Shown one piece after another: positions 15,991 to 23,674 of a stretch of DNA of 28,770 nt. Made by a program: the position numbers and the translations under genes. The DNA lies in assembly GCA_002305075.1 (NCBI GenBank), contig DBQC01000019.1, forward strand, positions 213 to 28,982. Direction: 5' to 3'. The notes under the pieces are model-generated. The model did not search any database. It worked only from the letters and a program-made list of their open reading frames with translations, and had not been told where the DNA came from. This DNA is from Ruminococcaceae bacterium UBA1404 (GTDB lineage: Bacteria; Bacillota; Clostridia; Oscillospirales; Ruminococcaceae). Within the stretch, counting starts at the first letter, position 1, and each line of letters starts with the position of its first letter.

Positions 15991-16015
15991 GAAAGGGGCG
16001 GGGTTCGCCCCTTTC
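15991..16015 (-). other. Perfect 9-bp hairpin upstream of grdA
   Basis: GAAAGGGGC pairs with GCCCCTTTC around a 7-base loop in the 84-base trxA-grdA spacer. On the minus strand it is not followed by a T-run, so it is more likely an mRNA processing or stability element than a terminator. It sits about 40 bases before the grdA start. Confidence 0.55.
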
Positions 16016-16036
16016 GTCAAGAACAGGGGTGCGCCC

Positions 16037-16354
16037 TTAGATGTGGCGCAAAATCATGGCCTCGATGTTTTGCTCGGTGGCGTCGTCCTTCACCAGCTCT
16101 TCGATCTTTTCGCCATTTTCGTAGATGGCCATAACCGGCAGGCCCAAAATCTTCTGGCCAATGGCCAAACGCCGTGCCTTAGAGGTGTTAAGGGCGGTGA
16201 ACTTAAGCTTGTCGCCGTATTTTTCGGCACATTCGTGCACAAAAGGCATCAGAGCCTGGCAGGGCACACAGCCGTCGCCATAAAAGTCCACAAACACCTT
16301 GCCCGAGGCTTTAAGAACCTCCTGCTCAAAGGTATCTTTGGTCAGCTCCAGCAT
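16037..16354 (-). CDS. trxA: Thioredoxin, glycine-reductase-associated type
   Basis: A 105-residue thioredoxin-fold protein that passes electrons from TrxB to the glycine reductase selenoprotein. Its active site is GCVPC (residues 28-32; Cys29 and Cys32) instead of the usual WCGPC. The GCVPC variant is known from thioredoxins of glycine-reducing clostridia such as Eubacterium acidaminophilum. The cis-proline region (GLPVMAIYENGEKIE) is present. The ATG at 16354 follows AAAGGAGG by six bases. It lies 22 bases after trxB. Confidence 0.94.
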   Translation of the reverse strand: MLELTKDTFEQEVLKASGKVFVDFYGDGCVPCQALMPFVHECAEKYGDKLKFTALNTSKARRLAIGQKILGLPVMAIYENGEKIEELVKDDATEQNIEAMILRHI

Positions 16355-16376
16355 GGTATACCTCCTTTCAAATGAT

Positions 16377-17318
16377 CTACCAGATGTTGTCGCCGAGGTA
16401 TTTTTCCGCCTGGCTGGCGGCAATGGCGCCGTCGGCTGCGGCGGTTACCACCTGGCGCAGAGATTTAACACGAACATCGCCCACGGCAAAAACGCCGGGC
16501 AGATTGGTGCGCATATTTTCGTCGGTGACGATATAGCCGTTTTCCATATCGACCTTGCCCGCGAACAGCTCGGAGTGGGGATTAAAGCCGATAAACACAA
16601 AGACGCCAAAGGTTCCGTCTTCTTCGTCGGCCTCGATCTCGCGGCTCTCGCCGGTCTTGGTGTCGGTAACCACCATGGAGGTGAGGATGCCGTCGCCCTT
16701 GAACTCGGTGATGACGCTGTTCCACATAAAGTCGATTTTATCGTTGGCAAAGGCCCGCTCCTGAATGGACTTGGCCGCCCGCAGCTCGTCGCGCCGGTGA
16801 ATAATGGTCACCTTGCGAGCAAACTTGGTCAGGTAGATGGCCTCTTCCACGGCCGAATCGCCGCCGCCCATAACATAGACCTCAAAGTCCTCGAAAAAGG
16901 CTGCGTCGCAGGTGGCGCAGTAAGAAACGCCCTTGCCGGTGAGCTCCTTCTCGCCCGGGCAGCCCAGGGGCCGGGGATTGGCGCCGGTGGCGATAATCAC
17001 AGTCTTGGCCCGATATTCGCCCTTTAGGCCCTTGACCACTTTGATCTCGCCTTCGAGGCTGACATCCACCACCGTATCAAAGACCTTTTGGGTGCCAAAG
17101 CGCTCGGCCTGATCCACCATGCGGGCAATCAGACTGGGGCCGGTTTCTTCCCTAAGGCCGCCGGGGTAGTTGTCTATTTCGCTTGTGATAACAATTTGGC
17201 CGCCTTCTTTTTCCTTCTCGATAAGAAGGGTATCAAGACGCGAGCGGCCTGCGTACAGAGCCGCAGCCAGCCCCCCCGGGCCAGCGCCAATAATGATCAC
17301 ATCATATATTTTATCCAA
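16377..17318 (-). CDS. trxB: Thioredoxin reductase (NADPH-type fold)
   Basis: A FAD-dependent pyridine nucleotide-disulfide reductase that reduces TrxA. Landmarks are GAGPGGLAAALYAGR (FAD binding), SYCATCDAAFF with redox Cys134 and Cys137, GGGDSAVEEA followed by a typical NADPH-domain segment, and the C-terminal GVFAVGDVR motif. The start is best placed at the TTG at 17318, eight bases after GGGAGG; a GTG at 17336 overlaps the grdB stop and lies upstream of that binding site. 313 residues. Its location inside the grd operon indicates dedicated electron supply. Confidence 0.95.
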   Translation of the reverse strand: MDKIYDVIIIGAGPGGLAAALYAGRSRLDTLLIEKEKEGGQIVITSEIDNYPGGLREETGPSLIARMVDQAERFGTQKVFDTVVDVSLEGEIKVVKGLKGEYRAKTVIIATGANPRPLGCPGEKELTGKGVSYCATCDAAFFEDFEVYVMGGGDSAVEEAIYLTKFARKVTIIHRRDELRAAKSIQERAFANDKIDFMWNSVITEFKGDGILTSMVVTDTKTGESREIEADEEDGTFGVFVFIGFNPHSELFAGKVDMENGYIVTDENMRTNLPGVFAVGDVRVKSLRQVVTAAADGAIAASQAEKYLGDNIW

Positions 17319-17335
17319 AGATGCCGCCTCCCACA

Positions 17336-18649
17336 CTATTCCACTTCAAAAATGGTTTGTTCTTCCACCTCGGTCGACAGAGCTTTCAAGGCAGTATCCA
17401 GGATTTTTCTTCGAATTTGCTTTTCCTCCTCCATGCTCAGGGCGGGGTTGCCCAGAGGATGGGGAATGGCCACCGCGGGAACTATGCGGTTGGCGCCCAC
17501 CGTCATGGAGATTGGAGTGACCGTACATACATGGACCACGGGAATGCCCGCGCGTTCCACTTCTTTAACCATCGTTGCACCGCAACGCGTACAGGTTCCT
17601 CAGGTGGAGGTGAGAATGACGACATCCACGCCATCATTCACGAGCTTTCTAGAAAATTCCTCTGCAAATACCTTGGAGCTCTTAACCGCCGTTCCGTTTC
17701 CGACGGTGGTGTAGAATTTGTTGTGCAGTTTGCCAATCTTGCCCTGTGCTTCAAACTCGCGCAGAATGTCTACCGGCAAAACCCGGTCGGCGTCCTGATT
17801 GGCATAGAGGGGGTCGTAGCCGCCATGGGCGGTCTCGTAGGTCTCGGCTGTGAGATCCATCACGCCGGTAATGTCGTATTCGCCATACTTAGAGGCGCTG
17901 GAAGATTCGATACGATCGGGGTTGCCCTTGGGCACAATGCCGCCCGAGGTAACCAGAGCCACTGTAGCTTTGGTGATGTCTTTGACAGCGGGATTGGGGG
18001 GAACCCGGTCAAAGTCGGGCATGGGGAACTCGGTGGTAAAGGGCTTGCCGGCCATCTTCTTAAGCAGCATTTTAACCGCACGCTTGGAGCCGCGCTCCTT
18101 TTCGAAGAAGTTGACCCGAACGCCCGTGGGATGATAGCCTTCCTCGGCCGAGGCACCAATGGTCTCGCCCCGGGCCAGTTTGAGAGACAGCGGAACCATT
18201 TTGGAAACCGCATCGCGCATACCGGCGGCACTGTTGCGGGTGGCAACAATATAAAGCTTGTCCCTAAACATATCCACGCCGGGGTTTTCCTCGTACATAC
18301 CGGTGAGAACGGGAATACCCAGCTGGCTGAGCACCTCGTAGGCGATGGTGGCGCAGGCTACGCCGTAGCGGCCCGCGTTAAAGGCCGGACCGGCAACAAA
18401 CAGGTCGGGCTTTACGCTTTTGACCATGTCCAGAATAAGCTCTTTGGCCTCGTCCAGTCTCTCGTTAAAGAATGAGTCGCCGCACACAATGGTGTGGGTA
18501 ATCTCTGCCTCGTCGCCATAGCCTGAGTTAAAGGCCAGACCGGGACCCATGGCGCCTTCCCGAAGCTCGGGGGCTACATCTGCCATTTCTTCGCCGCCAA
18601 TACCGGCATAGAACTGGTTGATATAGTGGAGCACCTTTAATTTGCCCAT
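17336..18649 (-). CDS. grdB: Glycine reductase component B, selenoprotein subunit GrdB
   Basis: GrdB is the substrate-specific selenoprotein that, with processed GrdE, binds glycine and transfers the carboxymethyl group to GrdA with release of ammonia. Reading from ATG 18649 passes an in-frame TGA at 17600-17602 and ends at TAG 17336-17338, giving 437 residues with Sec at position 350 in ILTST-U-GTCTRCGATMVKE. That context is the conserved GrdB active site. The N terminus (KVLHYINQFYAGIGGE) and the post-Sec segment (HVCTVTPISMTVGANRI) are both family-typical, which confirms that the UGA is decoded rather than terminal. It lies 24 bases after grdE; trxB begins within about 20 bases. Confidence 0.96.
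17573..17587 (-). promoter_or_regulatory. Candidate bacterial SECIS element in grdB
   Basis: On the minus strand, CGUUGC-GGU-GCAACG forms a perfect 6-bp stem with a loop starting GG, and the loop begins about 18 bases after the Sec UGA. This agrees with the bacterial SECIS rules (short upper stem, G among the first loop bases, loop about 16-37 bases past UGA) and would be bound by SelB. Confidence 0.65.
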
Positions 18650-18673
18650 ACAATCTCTCTCCTTTCCTTTAGT

Positions 18674-19954
18674 TTATCTGGCGCTTAGCCGGTTAAAGCC
18701 CAGCTCGTTGGTCGCGCCGGTGATAGCCTGAAGCTCCACCACAATGCTGCCGTCTTCTTGGAGGTTGTTTTCAAATCCGCCGGCAATTTTGTCTACATAA
18801 TCGAGCGTGCCAATCACTTTGTCCAGCTTGGGCAGAACCACCACTTGGTTGGCGTTGCCGCCGGTGACCACGGCGTCGGCGCTGGCGTCGGCGTCGGCCA
18901 AAGACTGGGAGGTGCCGTCACGGCCGGCGTACTCGTCGGTGATGATGACGGTGCGGGTGCCCACGGCCTCGATCTTCTTGCAGTTCATAATCAGGTCGGT
19001 ATCGGGGTTGCCAAAGCCTTCCTGAGAGATGATAACGCCGTCGAGATCCAGATATTCCACCAGCTTGGCTGTCCAGTCGGAGGAGCGCTCCTTGTCGGCC
19101 AGGTAGACATTCTCGTTTGTGATGATCATGGCCGCAAAGTTGAGCGTTTTGCCATGCGCCTCAAACAGATCGTGAATAACGGGGTTGTTAAGGTGGTGAT
19201 AGGTGGTGTTTTTGTCGCAGGCCGACACGCAGTTGCCGCTGATGATGGCACCGTCCAGCACCTCGGTGGGGCTGATCATGGTGGTGAGCGACTGCTTCAT
19301 GTCCACGCCGTAGACATAGGTGTCGTGCATCAGGCCCTGGCTCTGGAGCATCTGAACATAGCCCACCCGGGGAAGCTCGGGGTACTTTTCGGCACCCTGC
19401 ATCACCGGCAGATGCTCGTAGGTTTTCACCTCGTTGGGCTCGACCTCGCGGCCCAGCTCGCCGAGCGCTTTGGCCATCTTAAGGCCGGCCAGACGCAGTG
19501 CGTTTTCATAGTCGTGGGCGGTCAGACCGTCTACCGGGGTAAAGTTTGCCACCAGGTTAAAGGTCTTGGAAAAGGGCGTGTACTCCGCCCCCAGGCCGGT
19601 CATGTCGATAATGCCCTCCTGGAAGCCCACAATCTTACCGGTGGTGACCACCGCAGCACCTCTGAGCACATGGGTGCGGCCCGAGCCCACCGTTTGAACC
19701 TTAGACAAAACGCCGGGGAAAATCTCGCCGGGGCCTTCTACCTTGACCCGAGGCTCGATAACATCCTTGACCGGAGTGATGCGTACGCTCTCGCCCGGTT
19801 TGGCGATGTCCAGCTCCACAGCACGGATGCGCTCATCTTCCAGAATCATAGCCGTTATAGCATCCCGGTCGACATAGAGCACGCCGTCCTGCAGACTTGC
19901 CTTGTCTGAAAATTGAATGTCAGTAATGTCAATATAGCCGACTTCCAATTTCAA
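18674..19954 (-). CDS. grdE: Glycine reductase component B precursor, GrdE
   Basis: GrdE is a proprotein that is cleaved at an internal Cys to give two subunits, one carrying the carbonyl (pyruvoyl-type) group that forms a Schiff base with glycine. The conserved cleavage region is GAIISGNCVSACDKNTTYHH, with Cys242 at the expected split site in this 426-residue protein. The start is the TTG at 19954, eight bases after AAGGAGG (KLEVGYIDITDIQF follows, the normal N-terminus); an ATG at 20038 overlaps grdX. With the glycine riboswitch upstream, this is the glycine-specific rather than sarcosine or betaine component. It lies 46 bases after grdX and 24 bases before grdB. Confidence 0.95.
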   Translation of the reverse strand: MKLEVGYIDITDIQFSDKASLQDGVLYVDRDAITAMILEDERIRAVELDIAKPGESVRITPVKDVIEPRVKVEGPGEIFPGVLSKVQTVGSGRTHVLRGAAVVTTGKIVGFQEGIIDMTGLGAEYTPFSKTFNLVANFTPVDGLTAHDYENALRLAGLKMAKALGELGREVEPNEVKTYEHLPVMQGAEKYPELPRVGYVQMLQSQGLMHDTYVYGVDMKQSLTTMISPTEVLDGAIISGNCVSACDKNTTYHHLNNPVIHDLFEAHGKTLNFAAMIITNENVYLADKERSSDWTAKLVEYLDLDGVIISQEGFGNPDTDLIMNCKKIEAVGTRTVIITDEYAGRDGTSQSLADADASADAVVTGGNANQVVVLPKLDKVIGTLDYVDKIAGGFENNLQEDGSIVVELQAITGATNELGFNRLSAR

Positions 19955-20000
19955 ATGAATTCCCTCCTTATCTTTTATAGTCTGCCGGGCAAGCGCCCGG

Positions 20001-20381
20001 CTATTTAGATGAGCTGTGTTTGTACAGCGCACCAGCAATTAAGGTGCGGTCTACCTCTTGGAAGTCCGCCAGAACATGCTCGGGGATATGGGGATATTTT
20101 ATGGGAAACTTATCGCAGGTGACAATGCTGTCCTCGATGATACGCAGCGAAGGCAGATCCAAACCCTGCCCGGGCGCAGCCGAAACAAGAATCGATTTAT
20201 AAGGCGTCTCCCCCGGCTTAATGCTGCCCGATAGGGGATGGGTGAGCAGCTTGTGGCCTTTATGAACATAATCCCTCACCCGCACCAAAATATCCCGCAA
20301 AGACACATCAGCATATTCCACCGCACAGCGATCGGCAAAATCCTTGGCCGCCAAAGGGTTGTTGGTGATCAGTTTATCCAG
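20001..20381 (-). CDS. grdX: GrdX, conserved glycine reductase operon protein, probably CTG start
   Basis: A 126-residue protein of unknown biochemical role that leads most grd operons. Recognisable family segments are LITNNPLAAKDF at the N terminus and VRDYVHKGHKLLTHPLSGSI. The likely start is CTG 20379-20381: it lies exactly eight bases after AAAGGAGG, and no ATG, GTG or TTG occurs in frame between that site and the conserved LITNNP. An in-frame TTG farther upstream has no binding site and lies near the riboswitch terminator, and an ATG at 20537 would translate through the riboswitch. A CTG start could keep GrdX low relative to GrdE. It follows the glycine riboswitch directly. Confidence 0.85.
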   Translation of the reverse strand: MDKLITNNPLAAKDFADRCAVEYADVSLRDILVRVRDYVHKGHKLLTHPLSGSIKPGETPYKSILVSAAPGQGLDLPSLRIIEDSIVTCDKFPIKYPHIPEHVLADFQEVDRTLIAGALYKHSSSK

Positions 20382-20413
20382 GGCTGCACCCTCCTTTAGG
20401 GACAAATAAGGAC

Positions 20414-20462
20414 AAAAAAGAACAGGGCAAATAACTCCGCTATAGTCTGAGTTTGCCCTGTT
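20414..20462 (-). terminator. Riboswitch-controlled terminator
   Basis: On the minus strand, AACAGGGCAAA pairs with TTTGCCCTGTT (plus an inner ACTC/GAGT stem) and is followed by C and six T residues. Its 5' strand includes the CAGGG bases that also close the P1 stem of the second glycine aptamer, so the two structures are mutually exclusive. Glycine binding should disrupt the terminator and turn expression on. Confidence 0.9.
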
Positions 20463-20634
20463 TCTTGACCTGAGAGATTCTCTTCTTAAAAAGAAGGTTG
20501 CTCCTTCGGTGCTTGCGCTTTCCAGAGTTTCGTCCAACTGCGGTTTTTTTACCTGAGATCTTCACACGGAGCTACAGCTCTCCGCGCTTATTCCTTCGGT
20601 GCCGCCTCCCGTAGGGGGGCGGGCTCTCCCGCAA
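20456..20634 (-). ncRNA. Tandem glycine riboswitch (gcvT type)
   Basis: Two consecutive glycine aptamers on the minus strand. Aptamer 1 spans about 20540-20634 (TGCGGGAGAG start, CACCGAAGGAATAA core, TCTCAGGTAAAAA and closing CCGC). Aptamer 2 spans about 20456-20528 (ACTCTGG start, CACCGAAGGAGCAA core, TCTCTCAGGTCAAGAAACAGG end). They are joined by a short linker. These are the conserved motifs of the class. The first core deviates from the usual GGAGCAA, while the second is canonical. The switch controls grdX-grdE-grdB and the following genes; terminator logic predicts activation by glycine. Confidence 0.95.
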
Positions 20635-20684
20635 TCTTCATACGAATTATTGATTAAGTTTTTAACACAATTAGAATCATGGTC

Positions 20685-20713
20685 ATTATAGTATACACAA
20701 ATCGAAAAAGCAA
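20685..20713 (-). promoter_or_regulatory. Promoter of the grd operon
   Basis: On the minus strand: -35 TTGCTT (20708-20713), a 17-base spacer and a perfect -10 TATAAT (20685-20690). Transcription should start near 20678, giving a leader of about 300 bases that includes both aptamers and the terminator before grdX. Confidence 0.8.
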
Positions 20714-20968
20714 GCAAGAAAGGGGGTTTGGGAGAATTTTATCAATATGTCCAAAATCGAGCCGTTCCAATGATGATAATTGCCCTATCAGCCCATTAAA
20801 ATGATGGGAAAATCCCTCCAAAATTGTCCGCCCCCCATGGGTGCGCCGCTATAGCCGCTCTATTATGCTGCCGGGCTGTCCCAAAGCCCGCCCGCCCAAG
20901 CCTCAACATAAACCCCGCCGCCCATGAATAAGATGCTAGAAAACGCTTTAAGAAAGGCGGCGTCTGGC

Positions 20969-22255
20969 ATGAACATTCATGTGGTGCAAAGCGGCGAAAC
21001 GGTCACCGCCATTGCCAGGATGTATGGCGTATCCCCCCAAAAAATCATCACCGACAACGGACTGGAAAATCAAAACCGGCTGGCCGTGGGTCAGGCGCTG
21101 CTTATTTTGTACCCCGCCCAGGTGCACACCGTGCAGCAGGGCGACACCCTGATAAGCATAGCCGAACAGTACGACACCACCGTGCTGACCCTTCAGCAGA
21201 ACAACCCCCATTTGGTCACCCAGCCGGGGCTGCGTCCGGGCGAGCAGATTACCCTGAGCTATCGCACCGTACCCGGGCGCGAGGTGGTGATAAACAGCTA
21301 CGCCTATCCCCATGTCAACACCGATGTGCTGCTGCGCACGCTGCCCTTTTTAACCATGCTCACCATCTTTGGCTACGGCTTTTCCGAGACGGGCGATCTG
21401 CTTGAGATAGACGACCAAGCCCTTATCAGCATGGCCTACCGGTTTAGGGTGGCGCCCATTATGCTGCTGTCCTCCATTACCGAAGCCGGCACCTTTAGCA
21501 CCGAACGGGCCAGTCGGCTGTTTCGGGACATCGACTTCCAAAACGCCCTTATCGACAAAGTTTTGCAGAAAATGCACGAAAAAGGCTACCTCGGGCTGGA
21601 TGTGGACTTTGAGTACATCGCCCCCGAGGATACCGAGGCCTTTCTCGCCTTTTTAGCCAATGTCACCGCCCGGCTTGAGGCCGAGGGCTTTACGGTCAAT
21701 GTGGATTTGGCCCCCAAGGTGTCGGGCGAGCAGCTCGGCCTGCTCTACGAAGCCCACAACTACCCCCGGGCCGGGGCCATTGCCAGCACGGTGCTCATCA
21801 TGACCTACGAGTGGGGCTATTCCCAAGGGCCGCCCATGGCCGTGGCGCCCATCGATCAGGTGGAGCGGGTGGTGAACTATGCGGTTTCGACCATCCCGCC
21901 CGAGCATATTCTCATGGGCATTCCCAACTACGGCTATGTCTGGCAGTTGCCCTATATGCGGGGTGTTACCGTGGGCACCTCGTTGGGCAACCAGTTTGCC
22001 GTGCAAATTGCCGCCCGCTACCGGGCCGAAATTTTGTTCGACGAGCGGGCCCAGTCCCCCTATTTCTACTACACCAACCCCGACGGGCTGGAGCATGTCA
22101 TCTGGTTTGAGGATGTGCGCAGCATCCGCAGCAAGTGGGAGCTCATCGATCGCAGCCAGCTCTTGGGTGCCGGATACTGGAGCGTCATGCGGCCCTTTGC
22201 CCAAAACTGGGCCTATGTCAATGCCAACTACCGCATCCGCAAAATTGTGGTTTAA
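20969..22255 (+). CDS. LysM/GH18 protein, YaaH-like spore germination hydrolase
   Basis: A 428-residue protein with two N-terminal LysM peptidoglycan-binding modules (about residues 4-47, HVVQSGETVTAIARMYGVS; and 52-97, HTVQQGDTLISIAEQYD) and a C-terminal glycosyl hydrolase 18 domain. The GH18 catalytic signature is GLDVDFEYI, with Asp211, Asp213 and Glu215 as the DxDxE triad. The layout and length match B. subtilis YaaH (SleL), a cortex-fragment N-acetylglucosaminidase found in spores. There is no signal peptide, as is usual for this group. The start at ATG 20969 is chosen because AAAGGCGG lies eight bases upstream; an ATG at 20924 lacks a site. It suggests a spore-forming ancestry. No clear promoter was found in the 255 bases upstream. 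Confidence 0.9.
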   Translation: MNIHVVQSGETVTAIARMYGVSPQKIITDNGLENQNRLAVGQALLILYPAQVHTVQQGDTLISIAEQYDTTVLTLQQNNPHLVTQPGLRPGEQITLSYRTVPGREVVINSYAYPHVNTDVLLRTLPFLTMLTIFGYGFSETGDLLEIDDQALISMAYRFRVAPIMLLSSITEAGTFSTERASRLFRDIDFQNALIDKVLQKMHEKGYLGLDVDFEYIAPEDTEAFLAFLANVTARLEAEGFTVNVDLAPKVSGEQLGLLYEAHNYPRAGAIASTVLIMTYEWGYSQGPPMAVAPIDQVERVVNYAVSTIPPEHILMGIPNYGYVWQLPYMRGVTVGTSLGNQFAVQIAARYRAEILFDERAQSPYFYYTNPDGLEHVIWFEDVRSIRSKWELIDRSQLLGAGYWSVMRPFAQNWAYVNANYRIRKIVV

Positions 22256-22256
22256 C

Positions 22257-22289
22257 TAAAAAAGCGCCCCCAGAAGGGGCGCTTTTTAG
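22257..22289. terminator. Bidirectional terminator between GH18 gene and DUF401 gene
   Basis: A perfect stem (AAAAGCGCCCC / GGGGCGCTTTT) with a 5-base loop has A-runs on the left and T-runs on the right, so it can terminate both the plus-strand hydrolase and the convergent minus-strand transporter. Confidence 0.9.
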
Positions 22290-22295
22290 TTTGGG

Positions 22296-23504
22296 CTATA
22301 GCACCAAAGTGAGCAAATGGTAGTAGACCACCGCAATGCCCAGAAAACACACGGCCACCGGAAGGGTCTTTTTTACAAGACCGCCCATGGTGATGTTGAA
22401 GTGTTCCACCACAATGCCCAGGCAGACATGGGTGGGCGAAACCTGCATGGCCATGTAGGCGGCGCAGTTGAGCAGCACCAGCAGCGGGATGCCCCCATTG
22501 GGTATGGCAGCATAAGCCAGCGGAATGCCGATGGAGTGAATCATGTTGGCTCCGCCGATGACGGCGCCGAAGAAGAAAAGCAGCATGAAGATGAGATACT
22601 GGGGGATGGGCAGCACCGAGAACATGGCCGGCAGCTCCTGAACAACCCCCGTGTGGGTGACAATGTCCTTGAATATGTAGATGAGCACCACATTGAGCAG
22701 CAGCCTGCGCTCGAAGGCCGACACGAACATCTTAGGCAAAGCACTGAGGGGCACACGGTTGACCAGAATGTACAGCACGCCGGCAATGGCCACGGCGGGC
22801 AGCACGGCCACCTTAAGGGCCAGAATCAGAGCGATAACCAGCAGCAGCGGCCACAGCCCCAGAATGACTGTTTTAAAGTCGGCCAAGCGGTCGGTGCTGG
22901 GCGGGGTGTCGGGCTTAATGGGCAGCTTGCGCAGATAGAAGAAGTAGCCCAGCGCCACCTGCACGGCCACCATGGGCAGCATGGCCACCACAAAGCCGGA
23001 GGTGGACTGGCCGCTTAGGGTAATGGCCAGCAGTATGGAGGTATAGGTAGGCAAAAAGCTTTCGGCCACATGGCGGTAATAGCTGGCCACAAAGGCCTTT
23101 TCGTTGGTGTCCAGATAGTCACCAGCCGATTCGGACACAATGTCGCCGCAGATTTTAACCACGCCGGCCGAGGGCAAAAAGCCCAAAATGATGGGGGATA
23201 GGCAGGTGTTTACCCGTCGGTTGCCACTCAGGGCGTCCATAGCGCGCTGGGCTCGGGTGATGTCGCCCCCGCGCTCGAGCATACGCTGGAGAAAGGTGAT
23301 GGCATAAAGGATGAGCACCATCTGGATGCAGCTCCAGGATACAACACTGCTCGCCGTCAGGCTGAGAGCCTCGCCAATGGGAAGGCCAAAGAAAAGCACC
23401 GTGGCCACAATGCCCGCTGTTACACCTAAAGAGAGTTTACCTGTAAAGTTGAGCACCAGGGTCATAACGCCAAAGACCAAGAGAATAAGGATTCCGCTGT
23501 TCAT
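22296..23504 (-). CDS. DUF401 family membrane transporter
   Basis: A 402-residue, highly hydrophobic protein with about 10-11 predicted membrane segments. Segments such as LGFLPSAGVVKICGDIV and GGANMIHSIGIPLAYAAIP, and its overall layout, fit the DUF401 family (distantly related to anion/organic acid transporters). The start at ATG 23504 follows GGAAGGTGG; the longer reading upstream runs through the promoter. It diverges from a MalY/PatB-type gene, and such pairs suggest import or export of an amino acid or sulfur compound used by that enzyme; this is inference only. No substrate is known for the family. Confidence 0.8.
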   Translation of the reverse strand: MNSGILILLVFGVMTLVLNFTGKLSLGVTAGIVATVLFFGLPIGEALSLTASSVVSWSCIQMVLILYAITFLQRMLERGGDITRAQRAMDALSGNRRVNTCLSPIILGFLPSAGVVKICGDIVSESAGDYLDTNEKAFVASYYRHVAESFLPTYTSILLAITLSGQSTSGFVVAMLPMVAVQVALGYFFYLRKLPIKPDTPPSTDRLADFKTVILGLWPLLLVIALILALKVAVLPAVAIAGVLYILVNRVPLSALPKMFVSAFERRLLLNVVLIYIFKDIVTHTGVVQELPAMFSVLPIPQYLIFMLLFFFGAVIGGANMIHSIGIPLAYAAIPNGGIPLLVLLNCAAYMAMQVSPTHVCLGIVVEHFNITMGGLVKKTLPVAVCFLGIAVVYYHLLTLVL

Positions 23505-23552
23505 ATTTCCACCTTCCGTATGTAGATCGGCGGCCTGTAGCACGCCTTTTTT

Positions 23553-23571
23553 TGATACATGTGAGGTATCA
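23553..23571. promoter_or_regulatory. Palindromic operator candidate (TGATAC-N7-GTATCA)
   Basis: A perfect 6-bp inverted repeat with a 7-base centre overlaps the -10 box of the DUF401 promoter. Position and symmetry suggest binding of a dimeric repressor, perhaps controlling both divergent genes. No regulator gene is adjacent. Confidence 0.5.
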
Positions 23572-23596
23572 TAGCAAAAAAAACTTCGCTGTGCAA
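23568..23596 (-). promoter_or_regulatory. Promoter of the DUF401 transporter gene
   Basis: On the minus strand: -35 TTGCAC (23591-23596), a 17-base spacer and -10 TATGAT (23568-23573). Confidence 0.75.
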
Positions 23597-23665
23597 CCAC
23601 TTTAATAGCCGAAATTGCAAGATGCACATAAATTTTCCTGCACCCTGTCTTTTTTTATTTTTTTG

Positions 23666-23674
23666 TGATATACT
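23666..23674 (+). promoter_or_regulatory. Possible extended -10 promoter of the MalY/PatB-like gene
   Basis: TGATATACT carries the TG-n extended -10 motif upstream of TATACT (23669-23674), after a long T-run. A -35 is not clear (CTGTCT at an 18-base spacing). It lies about 80 bases upstream of the ATG. Confidence 0.4.

Noticed and set aside
20382..20537. A longer grdX start at ATG 20537
   Set aside because: The extra residues are the translation of the second glycine aptamer and its terminator.
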